DNA of 64,000 nt from an uncultured Aquimarina sp. (GCF_947492405.1 NZ_CANLMP010000007.1:186001-250000), one strand, 5' to 3'. Positions 24,731 to 34,545 are shown, counted from the first letter of the stretch. Translations and numbers: made by a program. The notes: generated from the sequence alone by a model not told the origin.

Positions 24731-25186
24731 ATGAGTAAGATCAGAATCACCAAACAATTTTCTTTTGAAACAGGTCATGCATTATATGGTTATGATGGAA
24801 AGTGCAAAAATGTCCATGGACATAGTTATAAATTAAGTGTCACTGTCATTGGAAGTCCTATAACCGATACATCTCATGTAAAATTGGGGATGGTGATCGA
24901 TTTTGGAGACCTTAAGAAGATTGTAAAAGAAGATATAGAAGATGTCTTTGATCACGCAACTGTTTTTAATAAAAACACACCACATATAGAATTGGCCAAA
25001 GAACTGGAGCAAAGAGGACACAATGTTATTTTAGTAGATTATCAACCTACTAGTGAAAATATGGTGATTGACTTTGCTAAAAAAATTAAGGCCAGGCTTC
25101 CGGAAAATATATTATTACATTCACTAAAGCTTCAGGAAACCGAAACTTCTTTTGCAGAGTGGTATGCATCTGATAACGATTACTAA
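24731..25186 (+). CDS. queD: 6-carboxytetrahydropterin synthase QueD (6-pyruvoyl-tetrahydropterin synthase family)
   Basis: 151 residues from the ATG at 24731 (MSKIRITKQF); a start at 24707 adds eight non-conserved residues. Zinc-ligand His residues are in FETGHAL and VHGHSY, the catalytic Cys is in CKNVHGH, and PTSENM carries the substrate-binding Glu. The enzyme converts dihydroneopterin triphosphate to 6-carboxytetrahydropterin, the second step toward queuosine. lpxH follows 29 bases after the stop, possibly in the same transcript. No queuosine partner genes or preQ1 riboswitch are nearby. Confidence 0.88.
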   Translation: MSKIRITKQFSFETGHALYGYDGKCKNVHGHSYKLSVTVIGSPITDTSHVKLGMVIDFGDLKKIVKEDIEDVFDHATVFNKNTPHIELAKELEQRGHNVILVDYQPTSENMVIDFAKKIKARLPENILLHSLKLQETETSFAEWYASDNDY

Positions 25187-25215
25187 TAAATATTTTTTAT
25201 CATCTAATAACGTAC

Positions 25216-25998
25216 ATGAAACTTATAAATCTTCCAGAAGGTAAAAAGATATACTTTGCATCAGATAATCATTTGGGAGCTCCAACCTCTGAAGAGAGTT
25301 TTCCGAGAGAGCAAAAGTTTGTACAATGGTTAGATACTGTTAAAAAAGATGCTGCAGCGATATTTTTGTTAGGAGATCTTTTTGACTTTTGGTTTGAATA
25401 TAAAACAGTAGTTCCTAAAGGGTTTACGAGAACACTAGGGAAACTGGCAGAAATTACCGATTCGGGAATACCTGTATACTATTTTGTAGGGAATCATGAT
25501 CTTTGGATGAACGGTTATTTCGAGGAAGAATTAAACATCCCTGTATTTCATAAACCTCAAGAATTTGGTTTTAACAATACAACATTCCTTATTGGTCATG
25601 GAGATGGATTAGGACCTGGCGATAAGGGATACAAACGCATGAAAAAAGTGTTTACCAACCCTGTAGCCAAATGGTTTTTTAGGTGGTTGCATCCAGACTT
25701 AGGAGTAAAATTAGCACAATACCTTTCTGTAAAAAATAAATTAATTTCTGGTGATGAGGATGTTACATTTCTTGGAGAAGATAATGAATGGTTAGTACAA
25801 TATTGTAAGCGAAAATTAGAGGCTAAACATACAGATTACTTTGTCTTTGGTCATAGACACCTTCCTATGGAAATTGAGCTGAATTCAAATTCGAGATATA
25901 CCAATCTAGGAGATTGGATAGTGCATTACACCTATGCTGTTTTTGATGGTAAGGAAATGAAGTTGGAGCAATATAAAAAGGATAAAAAAAGCGGATAA
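25216..25998 (+). CDS. lpxH: UDP-2,3-diacylglucosamine diphosphatase LpxH
   Basis: 260 residues of calcineurin-like metallophosphatase fold: SDNHLGA, LLGDLFDFW, FVGNHDLW, GHGDGLG and FGHRHLP, the five metal-binding blocks in order. LpxH removes UMP from UDP-2,3-diacylglucosamine to give lipid X in lipid A synthesis at the inner membrane. Length matches the family. The stop lies inside the arm of a terminator hairpin used by the convergent gene downstream. Confidence 0.88.
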   Translation: MKLINLPEGKKIYFASDNHLGAPTSEESFPREQKFVQWLDTVKKDAAAIFLLGDLFDFWFEYKTVVPKGFTRTLGKLAEITDSGIPVYYFVGNHDLWMNGYFEEELNIPVFHKPQEFGFNNTTFLIGHGDGLGPGDKGYKRMKKVFTNPVAKWFFRWLHPDLGVKLAQYLSVKNKLISGDEDVTFLGEDNEWLVQYCKRKLEAKHTDYFVFGHRHLPMEIELNSNSRYTNLGDWIVHYTYAVFDGKEMKLEQYKKDKKSG

Positions 25999-26018
25999 CC
26001 TAGATTGATCATCCGCTT
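25989..26018 (-). terminator. Terminator of the T9SS protein gene, overlapping the lpxH end
   Basis: Arms AAGCGGAT (25989-25996) and ATCCGCTT (26011-26018). On the minus strand seven T follow. It includes the last codons of lpxH, so the two convergent transcripts overlap. Confidence 0.75.
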
Positions 26019-26041
26019 CAAAAAAAATCTAAGGATTGATT

Positions 26042-27598
26042 TTATTGTTTTGTTATTTTTTTAGTAATCACTGTATTATCTAATCGAACTTTTATAATAT
26101 AAAGTCCACTCGAAATCATTTTTTGTTTCATATCATTTAATGAAACAGATTTAGTACCTGATTCCATAACACCCGTATTCTTTTTTGCAATACTATTCCC
26201 TTTTAGATCTATAATTTCAATAGATGAATAGCTCACTTTTTTAGGTAATGAGATCGTTAGATTAATATCATCAGAGGTCATCGGAATTGGGTATACACTA
26301 ATCGAATAAGGTTCTATAGTTTCTTTAACTAATTCATTTAACCTGTTTGTGTTTAAACCTTTAATAATAAATTTTTCCCAAAGCCCAACAGCGTCTCTAT
26401 TACAGTTGATAGCTTTAGTACCATTTTCATGACTTACATACTTACCATTATTTCCTTTAATGGCATAAAGATCACCTCCTAAAGATTCTAAAGTAAATTT
26501 CTCCCAAGATCCTACAGCATTTCTATTGCAGTTCATTGGTTTAGTACCATTTTCAGAAGCTACATATTTACCGTTACTACCTTTAAAACTTACTGTTCCG
26601 TTTCCTGCTGATTCAACAATAAATTGTTCGTCCGTTCCAGCAGAATTTCGATTGGCTCGCATCGTTCTGGTGCCACCTTCAGAGCTTACATATTTATTAA
26701 TACTTTGTCCTAATATAGTCACAAAATCATTGGTTTCTCCACCATCTCCATTACCTACAGTAAAGGAAATAGTTTTTGTTGTTTTTGCTCCTTTGTTATC
26801 TGTAGCTTCTGCTTTTAATGTGTAATTTCCTTCTCCAAGATTCTTTAAGGCGTTATCCTGATTGTTATTATTCCATGTATATGGGCTAACATTTTCTTGT
26901 CTTATAAAAGAATTATTAAGATATAAGCGTACGTTACTAACACCATCATTATCAGTTGCACTAACGATAGCTTCTATGGTTGCAGGTGCAGAAAAAGTGG
27001 CATTATTGGAAGGAGTGGTAAATGAAATGTTAGGACCAGTATTATCTCCGCCTCCGCTTCCACCAAATCGAGGTCTGGAACTTAACCAGTTCATATCGAA
27101 TTTAGGTCCTTTACATTGACACCCTTGACTGCCTTGGTCTACACGACCAGGACATACTTTTTCGTCCTTAATTCTCTTACCTTGTATAGTAATGGCGTCG
27201 TCATGTCCAGGTTCGTTACCACATTGTATCGTATTATATCTGGGATCTCCATTTGCTAGATCCCTATAACTAGGATGTTTTTTAAGCTCATCACAAATAT
27301 CTTTAATATTTCTCCCTTGTCCATTGATATCGATTTTGAAATTACCAACACCGTGATCAAAAGAAGATTTACAAAAACAAAAGCCATTTGCTTGATAGCT
27401 ATCCTTCCACGAATTTGCATTAGGAACAATTCTCACACCTTGGTCAAAAGTATCTTGACCAGTGCAACCTGTATCTGGGACATTGGCTATAGCATTATCG
27501 GTTGAACTTTGTTGTTGCGCGTTCGATTGCTGTGCGAGCATTAGGTTAGCAGTAAATAAAACTGCCAAAATGTTTAAAATAAATAATTTACGTTTCAT
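26042..27598 (-). CDS. T9SS-exported protein with Ig-like domain and fascin-like trefoil repeats
   Basis: 518 residues. Signal peptide (cut after LMLAQ), a Gln/Asn/Ser-rich linker, a Cys-containing N-terminal domain (about 42-175; CTGQDTFDQG, CFCKSSFDHG, CQCKG), an Ig-like domain (about 190-282; ATDNDGV, EGNYTLKAEATDNKG), three repeats of a beta-trefoil strand set (about 290-420; KYVSSEGG, KYVASENG, KYVSHENG with NRN/NRD), as in fascin/actin-crosslinking-like sugar-binding domains, and a C-terminal type IX sorting domain (about 432-518; ISVYPIPM, SGLYIIKV). It would be carried across the outer membrane and fixed on the surface. The N-terminal domain is not recognised. Monocistronic with its own terminator. 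Confidence 0.85.
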   Translation of the reverse strand: MKRKLFILNILAVLFTANLMLAQQSNAQQQSSTDNAIANVPDTGCTGQDTFDQGVRIVPNANSWKDSYQANGFCFCKSSFDHGVGNFKIDINGQGRNIKDICDELKKHPSYRDLANGDPRYNTIQCGNEPGHDDAITIQGKRIKDEKVCPGRVDQGSQGCQCKGPKFDMNWLSSRPRFGGSGGGDNTGPNISFTTPSNNATFSAPATIEAIVSATDNDGVSNVRLYLNNSFIRQENVSPYTWNNNNQDNALKNLGEGNYTLKAEATDNKGAKTTKTISFTVGNGDGGETNDFVTILGQSINKYVSSEGGTRTMRANRNSAGTDEQFIVESAGNGTVSFKGSNGKYVASENGTKPMNCNRNAVGSWEKFTLESLGGDLYAIKGNNGKYVSHENGTKAINCNRDAVGLWEKFIIKGLNTNRLNELVKETIEPYSISVYPIPMTSDDINLTISLPKKVSYSSIEIIDLKGNSIAKKNTGVMESGTKSVSLNDMKQKMISSGLYIIKVRLDNTVITKKITKQ

Positions 27599-27818
27599 AG
27601 TTTTCGGTTTTAAGAGTAAATGGTTAATAAGGTATTATTAATTTTTTGGAGATATGTTTAGACATCTACCAACTATAAAAATAGTGTAATAATGTGAATT
27701 TCAGAGACAAAAAGTAGAATTCGTAACGGATGAATGAGCTTTCGTATAAACAGGTAAAATGGATTTCTAAAAGTGATAGTTTATTCACCTAGAAGTGATA
27801 TTATATTAACTTTTTGGT

Positions 27819-28787
27819 TTAAGTTCTTGAAGCAATAATTTCTTTAGAAATGTGTATTCTTATTTCTTTAGCATCTTCTATCGAATTAGGATGTTCAATA
27901 AAGATTACTCGATTGTTAAAAATAGCTTCAATTAGGAAATGATTTCCATTAAAATAAGACTTCTTTACTATAGCTGTTAGATTGGAATCTTCTACTATTT
28001 TTAATTCATGCGGGTATAAGAGAACCGTTTTGTCATTGTCATAATCTGGTACAACAGAAGAAATTGATAATTCATTTACTTCCCCAAAAAGAGAAGCGAT
28101 ATAATAGTTATCAGGATTTTGATATATGTTATGAGTATTCCCTTTGGTAATAATTTCACCTTTATGAATTACAATAGTTTCTTCAGCAAAGGATAGTATG
28201 TCTGTTTTATCATGAGTTGCAGTAATACTAGTAATTTTATTTCTTTTTAAGTAAGCGAATAGATTTCTACGCAAGGAACTTCGTCTGAAATTATCAATAT
28301 TTCCAAAAGGTTCGTCTAATAATAATAACTCTGGTCTTTTAGCCAGTGCTTTTGCTAGTGCAACTCTTTGTTTTTGACCTCCACTTAGGTTTTCAATTTT
28401 AGTATTGGCAAATGGAGTCATTTCTACTATTTCCAGAAGTTCATTGACACGACCAAGTTTTAGTTCTGGTTCAAAATTAGATAGATATTGACCTATATTT
28501 TCTGAGACAGTTCTGTAAGACTGAAGCTCAAATCCCTGAGAAAGATATTTCATATTTTCTTGTCCGGGAACTAAATTATAAGCTGGTCCTAATATCTTTT
28601 GATCATCCCAAAATAGCATTCCTTGATCTACATCCAAAAGTCCATAGATGATTTTCAATAAAGTGCTTTTTCCGCAGCCGCTAGCTCCGATGAGTGCAAT
28701 ATGTTGTCCTTTTTCAATAGTAAAATTGATGTTTTTTAAAACCGGAACGGTATCATAAGCGAAGGAAACATTTTTAACTGTAAGCAT
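27819..28787 (-). CDS. ABC transporter ATP-binding protein
   Basis: 322 residues. Walker A GASGCGKST (34-42), signature LSGGQKQRVALAKA (about 134-147), Walker B LLLLDEPFGN and His-switch ATHDKTD. The order and spacing fit a typical importer ATPase of the PotA/MalK class. After residue about 235 a beta-rich C-terminal region of about 85 residues resembles a TOBE domain. No permease or binding-protein gene is next to it, so the substrate cannot be named. Confidence 0.85.
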   Translation of the reverse strand: MLTVKNVSFAYDTVPVLKNINFTIEKGQHIALIGASGCGKSTLLKIIYGLLDVDQGMLFWDDQKILGPAYNLVPGQENMKYLSQGFELQSYRTVSENIGQYLSNFEPELKLGRVNELLEIVEMTPFANTKIENLSGGQKQRVALAKALAKRPELLLLDEPFGNIDNFRRSSLRRNLFAYLKRNKITSITATHDKTDILSFAEETIVIHKGEIITKGNTHNIYQNPDNYYIASLFGEVNELSISSVVPDYDNDKTVLLYPHELKIVEDSNLTAIVKKSYFNGNHFLIEAIFNNRVIFIEHPNSIEDAKEIRIHISKEIIASRT

Positions 28788-28817
28788 ATTTCAAATATAA
28801 ATAACTTCAACAAAAAA

Positions 28818-28842
28818 ATCCGTCTCTTTTCAGAAAACGGAT
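28818..28842 (-). terminator. Terminator of the prolyl oligopeptidase gene
   Basis: Arms ATCCGT (28818-28823) and ACGGAT (28837-28842), loop 13. A run of seven T follows on the minus strand. It is 25 bases after the stop at 28867. Confidence 0.75.
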
Positions 28843-28866
28843 CTTTTAATTTTAATAATAAAATAA

Positions 28867-31035
28867 TTATCCTTTTATCTCATCATTTACTTGTTCTGGT
28901 AAGACTTCATACCCCATGTTAAATAAAGTAAAGCTAAAAATATCGGCATACTGCTCAATTGTCTTTTTAACAGGCGTTCCTGCTCCATGACCAGCGTTGG
29001 TTTCTATTCTAATCAATGTAGGATTGGTTCCTTTTTGTTTTGACTGCAATTCTGCGGCAAATTTAAATGAGTGTGCAGGTACAACACGATCATCATGATC
29101 TCCGGTTGTAACCAGTGTAGCTGGGTACTTTACACCTTCTTTTACGTTATGTACTGGAGAATATCCCTTTAGGTATTCAAACATTTGCTTATCATCTTGT
29201 GCAGTTCCATAATCATATGCCCATCCAGCACCAGCGGTGAAGGTGTGATAACGTAACATATCCAATACACCAACTGCAGGTAGTGCTACTTTCATTAAAT
29301 CAGGACGCTGTGTCATTGTAGCTCCTACTAACAATCCTCCGTTTGAACCTCCTCTAATAGCGAGATACTCACTGGAAGTATATTTGTTTTCTATTAAATA
29401 TTCTGCAGCTGCAATAAAGTCGTCAAATACATTTTGTTTTTGCATTTTTGTTCCTGCATCATGCCATTTTTTACCATATTCTCCACCTCCTCTTAGGTTA
29501 GGAACAGCATAAATTCCGCCTTGCTCCATCCATACAGCATTGGCAATACTAAAAGAGGGAGTAAGACTGATGTTAAATCCACCATAAGCATACAGTATGG
29601 TTGGGTTTTTACCAGTAAGTTCTACTCCTTTTTTATGAGTAATAATCATTGGAACTCTAGTACCGTCCTTAGAGTTATAGAAAACTTGTTTGCTTTCGTA
29701 ATTCTCCGGATTAAAGTCTATTTTAGGCTTACGATATAATTCTGAAGTACCTTCTGCTATATTGTACTTATAGATGCTTCCTGGAGTTTTATAATTGGTA
29801 AATGAGAAGTACAATTCTTTTTCCTCTTTTTTAGTACCAAAACCACTTATGGTTCCTACGCCAGGTAATTTTACATCACGTACTAGTTTTCCATCATAAT
29901 CATATTGTAATACTTTGGATACTGCATCTTCCATATATTCTGCAAAGAAATAGCCACCTCCGGTATTAGGACTTAATACATTTTCGGTTTCAGGAATAAA
30001 ATCTTTCCAATTCTCTGGTGTTGGATTAGCAGCATCTACCGTGACAATTTTTTGGTTTGGTGCATTTAGGTTGGTAACCAGATATAGTTTAGATCCTACA
30101 TTGTCAATAACATAAGTATCACTATCTGTATTATCTAAAATAGTGATTAGTTTGCTGTTAGGTTTAGTGAGATCCTTAATAAATAATTTGTTTCCTGATG
30201 TAGAGGTGCTTGCCGAAATAATTAAATATTTATCGTCTTCTGTTGCGCCACCATATATATATCTATGTTTTTCTTCGGGAGTACCTCCAAAAATTAACTG
30301 ATCTTCTTTTTGTGGCGTTCCTAGTTTGTGATAATACACTTTGTGTTGATCTGTTTTGGCAGAGAGTTCACTTCCTTTAGGTTTATCATAACTAGAATAG
30401 TAAAAGCCTTCATTTCCTCTCCAGGACATTCCCGAAAATTTAATGTCTACTAAGGTGTCTTCTATAATTTCTTTGGTTTCTGAGTTTTTGATAATTATTT
30501 TTCTCCAATCACTACCTCCTTCAGAAATAGAATAGGCGAGTAATTTTCCATTCTTAGAAAAGCTAATTCCACCCAGAGAAGTTGTTCCATCTTCACTAAA
30601 GTTATTAGGGTCTAAGAAGACTTCAGGTTCATCACCTTCTTTTTTAAAGCGATAAATAACATATTGATTTTGTAATCCGTCGTTTTTATAAAAATAAGTA
30701 TAATCACCTTCTTTAAATGGTGCTCCAACTTTTTCATAATTCCATAAACCGGATAATCGTTTTTTTAATTGATCTCTAAAAGGTATACTATCTAGATAAC
30801 CAAAAGTAACTTTGTTTTGTTCGGTAACCCAGTCTTCCGTTTCTTCACTGCGATCATCTTCTAGCCAGCGATAAGGATCTTTAACCTTTGTATCAAAATA
30901 AGTATCTATAGTATCTACTTTTTTAGTTTCAGGGTAATTCAATGTAATAATAGTTTTAGCAGTTTCTATTTTTGTTTCTTCTTTACATCCTATTATAAAT
31001 GAGATCAAAAATAGTATTAAAAGTGATTTTTTCAT
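28867..31035 (-). CDS. Prolyl oligopeptidase family serine peptidase (S9A), lipoprotein
   Basis: 722 residues. Lipobox IIGC gives lipid Cys at 17. A seven-bladed propeller region (about 70-440) is followed by an alpha/beta hydrolase: RGGSNGGLLVGA (nucleophile Ser), GDHDDRV (Asp) and NAGHGAG (His). N-terminal KVKDPYRWLEDD is the typical start of S9A enzymes. It cleaves short peptides after proline, here from the periplasmic side as a lipoprotein. Single gene with its own terminator. Confidence 0.9.
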   Translation of the reverse strand: MKKSLLILFLISFIIGCKEETKIETAKTIITLNYPETKKVDTIDTYFDTKVKDPYRWLEDDRSEETEDWVTEQNKVTFGYLDSIPFRDQLKKRLSGLWNYEKVGAPFKEGDYTYFYKNDGLQNQYVIYRFKKEGDEPEVFLDPNNFSEDGTTSLGGISFSKNGKLLAYSISEGGSDWRKIIIKNSETKEIIEDTLVDIKFSGMSWRGNEGFYYSSYDKPKGSELSAKTDQHKVYYHKLGTPQKEDQLIFGGTPEEKHRYIYGGATEDDKYLIISASTSTSGNKLFIKDLTKPNSKLITILDNTDSDTYVIDNVGSKLYLVTNLNAPNQKIVTVDAANPTPENWKDFIPETENVLSPNTGGGYFFAEYMEDAVSKVLQYDYDGKLVRDVKLPGVGTISGFGTKKEEKELYFSFTNYKTPGSIYKYNIAEGTSELYRKPKIDFNPENYESKQVFYNSKDGTRVPMIITHKKGVELTGKNPTILYAYGGFNISLTPSFSIANAVWMEQGGIYAVPNLRGGGEYGKKWHDAGTKMQKQNVFDDFIAAAEYLIENKYTSSEYLAIRGGSNGGLLVGATMTQRPDLMKVALPAVGVLDMLRYHTFTAGAGWAYDYGTAQDDKQMFEYLKGYSPVHNVKEGVKYPATLVTTGDHDDRVVPAHSFKFAAELQSKQKGTNPTLIRIETNAGHGAGTPVKKTIEQYADIFSFTLFNMGYEVLPEQVNDEIKG

Positions 31036-31340
31036 GATGAGTTACATTTTGCAGGCTAATAATTAGTTGAATATTATGTGTTTTATAAGTAATTCAACTT
31101 CTTTTTAATACCTATTGCGAGTTAACTCACAAATCTATTAAAAGTCCTAACTGCAATATGCTAAAGAAAGTATAAAAAAAAGACTGCTCCACTAACGATT
31201 ATATAATTATTACACATTAGAGTGTTGCTTTGGGGTTTAGCAACGCTGCTTATCGTTTCATGTGGAGCAGTCGGAATTTTCCGTCCCCTAAGAAACGAAA
31301 AATTTTGCTTTTATGCCAGTAAAATTATATGAGTAACCTA
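31036..31340. other. Intergenic region carrying a structured RNA
   Basis: No gene frame. Bases 31174-31272 form the structured element listed separately. The remaining part, including GGAATTTTCCGTCCCC and TTTCGTTTC strings near 31275-31310, has no assigned role. Confidence 0.5.
31174..31272 (-). ncRNA. Candidate structured RNA ending in a rho-independent terminator
   Basis: On the minus strand: outer stem of 11 bp (31262-31272 with 31182-31192, GACTGCTCCAC / GTGGAGCAGTC), inner stem of 6 bp (31252-31257 with 31194-31199) and apical hairpin of 9 bp with one G-U pair (31239-31247 with 31221-31229; AGCAACGCT / AGTGTTGCT), then eight T (31181-31174). The compact multi-stem shape ending in a T-run suggests either a small RNA or an elaborate terminator for the DoxX gene at 31341. 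No known family is recognised. Confidence 0.5.
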
Positions 31341-31712
31341 TTAAAACAAGCTTTTGAAAGTATTCCAGTTCGTGTAAATTAGGAATGCATTTACTAGAAA
31401 AACAAACGCTCCGGGAGCTATGTTTGCTGGATCAAGAGTAGCATGGAAGAGAATTATGTTTACAGAAATAGGAGCCATTAATACCAATGCAAAAGGCACT
31501 GCTTTATTGCTCACCAATAAAAGGCCGACAATTACTTCTATCAATCCGACAGTTTTAAGGATGTAACTACCAGCTAATGCTCCAAAAAGAACTCCAGCCT
31601 CAGGATTAGCAAACTCAAAATCAGGTAAAAAACCGATAAACTTATTGCTTCCGAAAACGATTAATAAGACTCCTAATAAGATTCTTAAGGCTAATATTAT
31701 TTTAGTATTCAT
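31341..31712 (-). CDS. DoxX-like small membrane protein
   Basis: 123 residues, four helices. LRILLGVLLIVFGSNKFIGF at the N-terminus and IGLIEVIVGLLL match the DoxX family. Role unknown; family members have been tied to redox or sulphur handling. Monocistronic, with the structured element at 31174-31272 downstream. Confidence 0.75.
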   Translation of the reverse strand: MNTKIILALRILLGVLLIVFGSNKFIGFLPDFEFANPEAGVLFGALAGSYILKTVGLIEVIVGLLLVSNKAVPFALVLMAPISVNIILFHATLDPANIAPGAFVFLVNAFLIYTNWNTFKSLF

Positions 31713-31854
31713 TGTTTTGTTTTTTTATGATTAAGTGATGTATTAGAGGGGTAAATGTTAAAAACCTTACAAATGTCATTAAAAACCGAAGTTAAAAAAA
31801 TACCTTACACCCACTGAATACGAACCAATTGAAGTAATTTTAATCCCAGAAATA

Positions 31855-34401
31855 ATGAGGCTCACACATTTTTTAAAACTCACTTTTTTTATCTCTTTGC
31901 TATGTACAATTCCTGTTATTGGACAGGATTATTTTTTAAAAGATAAAGCTCCTTTTATTCCGGAAATTCCATCACCCGAAGAATTCCTAGGATATCCAAT
32001 TGGGGAACAACATACACGCCATGATCAAATTGTGGCATATCTCACAAAACTTGCGGAATTATCAGAAAGAGCATCTATTCAAAGCTATGGGAAAACGCAT
32101 GAGAACAGGAAATTAGTAATGCTTACAATTACTACTCCCGAAAATCTAAATAACTTATCTAAACTTAAAGAACAACATCTGGCTTTTACCAAAACGTCTA
32201 TTACTCCTGTAAACTATTATGATGTGCCGATTTTTGTTCAATTGGGATATAATGTTCACGGTAATGAACCTTCTAGTTCTGAAGCAGCAATGTTAGCTGC
32301 ATATACTTTAGTGGCTTCTAATAGTACAGAAATAAAAACATATCTGGATAATGCAGTTGTATTTATTGATCCAACAATTAATCCAGATGGACGTGAAAGA
32401 CATACCCAATGGGCTAATCAGTTTAAAGGTAGTCCATTAGTAAGTGATCCTTATGATGCTGAGCATAATGAAGGATGGCCTCGTGGTCGAACAAATCATT
32501 ACTGGTTTGATCTCAATAGAGATTGGTTATTAGGTATTCATCCGGAAAGTCGTGGAAAATTAGCTTGGTATCATGAATGGTATCCAAATGTGGTTACTGA
32601 TTTTCACGAAATGTGGACCAATAGCACCTATTTTTTTGAGCCGATGAAACCTATTGGCTCGCAAGATCCGATTATGCCCAAAGAGAATTATGAGGATTTG
32701 AATAATCTGTTTGCACCATATTTTTCTAATGCTTTAGATAATATAGGCTCTTTTTATTTCACAAAAGAAGCTTTTGATGGCACCTATCCGGGTTATGGAT
32801 CATCTTATCCTGATTTACAGGGAGCATTGGCATTATTATTTGAACAAGCTAGTTCCAGAGGACATTTACAGGATACAGATTATGGAACAATTTCATTTCC
32901 ATTTACAATTAGAAATCAATATGTTTCGAGCATGGCTACTATAAAAGCAGCTGTCGAAAATAAAGGAACACTCCGTAAGTATCAACAAAACTTTTTTAAA
33001 TCTGCAGTTACTAATACTACAAAAAATAACATTTCGGGTTACGAGTTTGGAGATGCTTATGATCAGAATAGAAATAAAGCTTTTATTGATAAATTATTGC
33101 TTCATAAAATTAAGGTATATAAAAAAGGAGACCGATATGTTGTACCGGTAAAACAACCTCAAAAACGAATGGTACAGACCATTTTCGAAACCTATAATAA
33201 ATATCGAGATAGTGTATTTTATGATGCCTCTGCTTGGAGTGTTGCCAATTTTTATAACTTAAAATATAAAAGTTTGAAATCTATAAGCTTAGGAGAAGAA
33301 ATAACTTCTACCGAAGGAATAGCGACTATTTCAAAGGTTTCAAAATCTGATTATGCATATATATTAGATTGGGATGATTACAATGCCCCAGCAGCATTAT
33401 ATTATATGCAATCCAAGGGATTACTTGTGGCATCAGCCTTTAAACCATTTAGTATCATTACCTCCAATGGAAACAAAAGCTTTAACTACGGAAGTGTTTT
33501 GATTCCTGTAAGTAAGCAGAAAAAGAATAGTGATGAAGTATTTACAATAATTAAAGAAGTACAGGAAAAGTTTAATATACCGATTTTTAGCACAAATACA
33601 GGATTTAGTACGTCAGGAATTGATTTAGGAAGTGGTAATTTTAGAAAGTTAGATACGCCAAAGGCGTTGTTACTAATCGGAGAAGGAGTTAACTCATATG
33701 AAGCAGGAGAGGTATGGCATTTATTGGATACTCGAATTCATATGCCAATAACCAAGTTAAGAATGAGCATGTTTAACAGCGCTCCGTTAAAAGAATATAA
33801 CACTTTGGTTATGGTTTCTGGAAGATACCAACAATTAGATTCTCTTCAACAGAAAAAAATAAAAGAATGGGTGTCTCACGGAAATACATTGATTACGATT
33901 GCAAATGCTTCGAAATGGGCTATTGACCAAAAAATGGTTAAAGAGAAATTGATCAAAATAGAAAAAGATACGATAAAGAATAAAGTTGTAAAACGATTAC
34001 CGTATGTCGATGCAGGTGAAAATATTGGACGAGAACAAGTTGGAGGTGCAATTTTTGAAGTAGATCTTGATATCACACATCCATTAGGTTTTGGGTATCG
34101 ATATGCTTCGCTGCCTGTGTACAAGAATAATGAGGTATTTATTGCCCCTAGTATGAACCCATACGCAACCGTGGCAAAATATACAGAAAATGCTCATATT
34201 GATGGATATATATCCAGTGATAATTATGAGAATTATTTAAAACCATCAGCTTCATTACTCGTGAGCGCCATAGGAAGTGGTCGCGTAGTTTTATTTGCGG
34301 ATAACCCAAATTTTAGAGGTTCTTGGTACGGAACAAACCGTCTATTTCTAAATGCATTATTTTTAGGAAAGCATATCTATGTTCCTAGAGTCAGAGAGTA
34401 A
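31855..34401 (+). CDS. M14-family zinc carboxypeptidase, exported
   Basis: 848 residues. Signal peptide (cut after VIGQ). Zinc site HGNEPSSSEAAM (HxxE), INPDGRERHTQW (substrate-binding Asn/Arg) and the later His of GIHPESRG are typical of M14, within the first 360 residues; the catalytic Glu is likely in LLFEQASSRG. The C-terminal part (about 390-848) is longer than the catalytic domain and contains a region like a glutamine-amidotransferase/ThuA-like fold (LLIGEGVNSYEAGEVWHLLD). It should degrade peptides in the periplasm. Confidence 0.85.
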   Translation: MRLTHFLKLTFFISLLCTIPVIGQDYFLKDKAPFIPEIPSPEEFLGYPIGEQHTRHDQIVAYLTKLAELSERASIQSYGKTHENRKLVMLTITTPENLNNLSKLKEQHLAFTKTSITPVNYYDVPIFVQLGYNVHGNEPSSSEAAMLAAYTLVASNSTEIKTYLDNAVVFIDPTINPDGRERHTQWANQFKGSPLVSDPYDAEHNEGWPRGRTNHYWFDLNRDWLLGIHPESRGKLAWYHEWYPNVVTDFHEMWTNSTYFFEPMKPIGSQDPIMPKENYEDLNNLFAPYFSNALDNIGSFYFTKEAFDGTYPGYGSSYPDLQGALALLFEQASSRGHLQDTDYGTISFPFTIRNQYVSSMATIKAAVENKGTLRKYQQNFFKSAVTNTTKNNISGYEFGDAYDQNRNKAFIDKLLLHKIKVYKKGDRYVVPVKQPQKRMVQTIFETYNKYRDSVFYDASAWSVANFYNLKYKSLKSISLGEEITSTEGIATISKVSKSDYAYILDWDDYNAPAALYYMQSKGLLVASAFKPFSIITSNGNKSFNYGSVLIPVSKQKKNSDEVFTIIKEVQEKFNIPIFSTNTGFSTSGIDLGSGNFRKLDTPKALLLIGEGVNSYEAGEVWHLLDTRIHMPITKLRMSMFNSAPLKEYNTLVMVSGRYQQLDSLQQKKIKEWVSHGNTLITIANASKWAIDQKMVKEKLIKIEKDTIKNKVVKRLPYVDAGENIGREQVGGAIFEVDLDITHPLGFGYRYASLPVYKNNEVFIAPSMNPYATVAKYTENAHIDGYISSDNYENYLKPSASLLVSAIGSGRVVLFADNPNFRGSWYGTNRLFLNALFLGKHIYVPRVRE

Positions 34402-34476
34402 TTATTTATAAACTGAATTCGACGAAGCAAAAACTACTAAGTGTTGTTTATTGTTTAATATTTTAGAGAAAAACAT

Positions 34477-34545
34477 CCTCTCCCAACCTCTCCTTCAAAG
34501 GAGAGTAGCTAAAAAGTCCCTCTTTGAAGAGGGATTTAGGGAGGT
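34477..34545. repeat. REP-like paired inverted repeat
   Basis: Two hairpins, CTCTCC/GGAGAG (34488-34493, 34500-34505) and CCCTCTT/AAGAGGG (34518-34524, 34527-34533), framed by CCTCTCCCAA at the left and TTAGGGAGG at the right. The two halves are inverted versions of one unit (CCT..CCC..AA..CCTCT..TTCAAAG). Such CCTCCC-rich elements are common dispersed repeats in Flavobacteriaceae. Non-coding. Confidence 0.6.
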
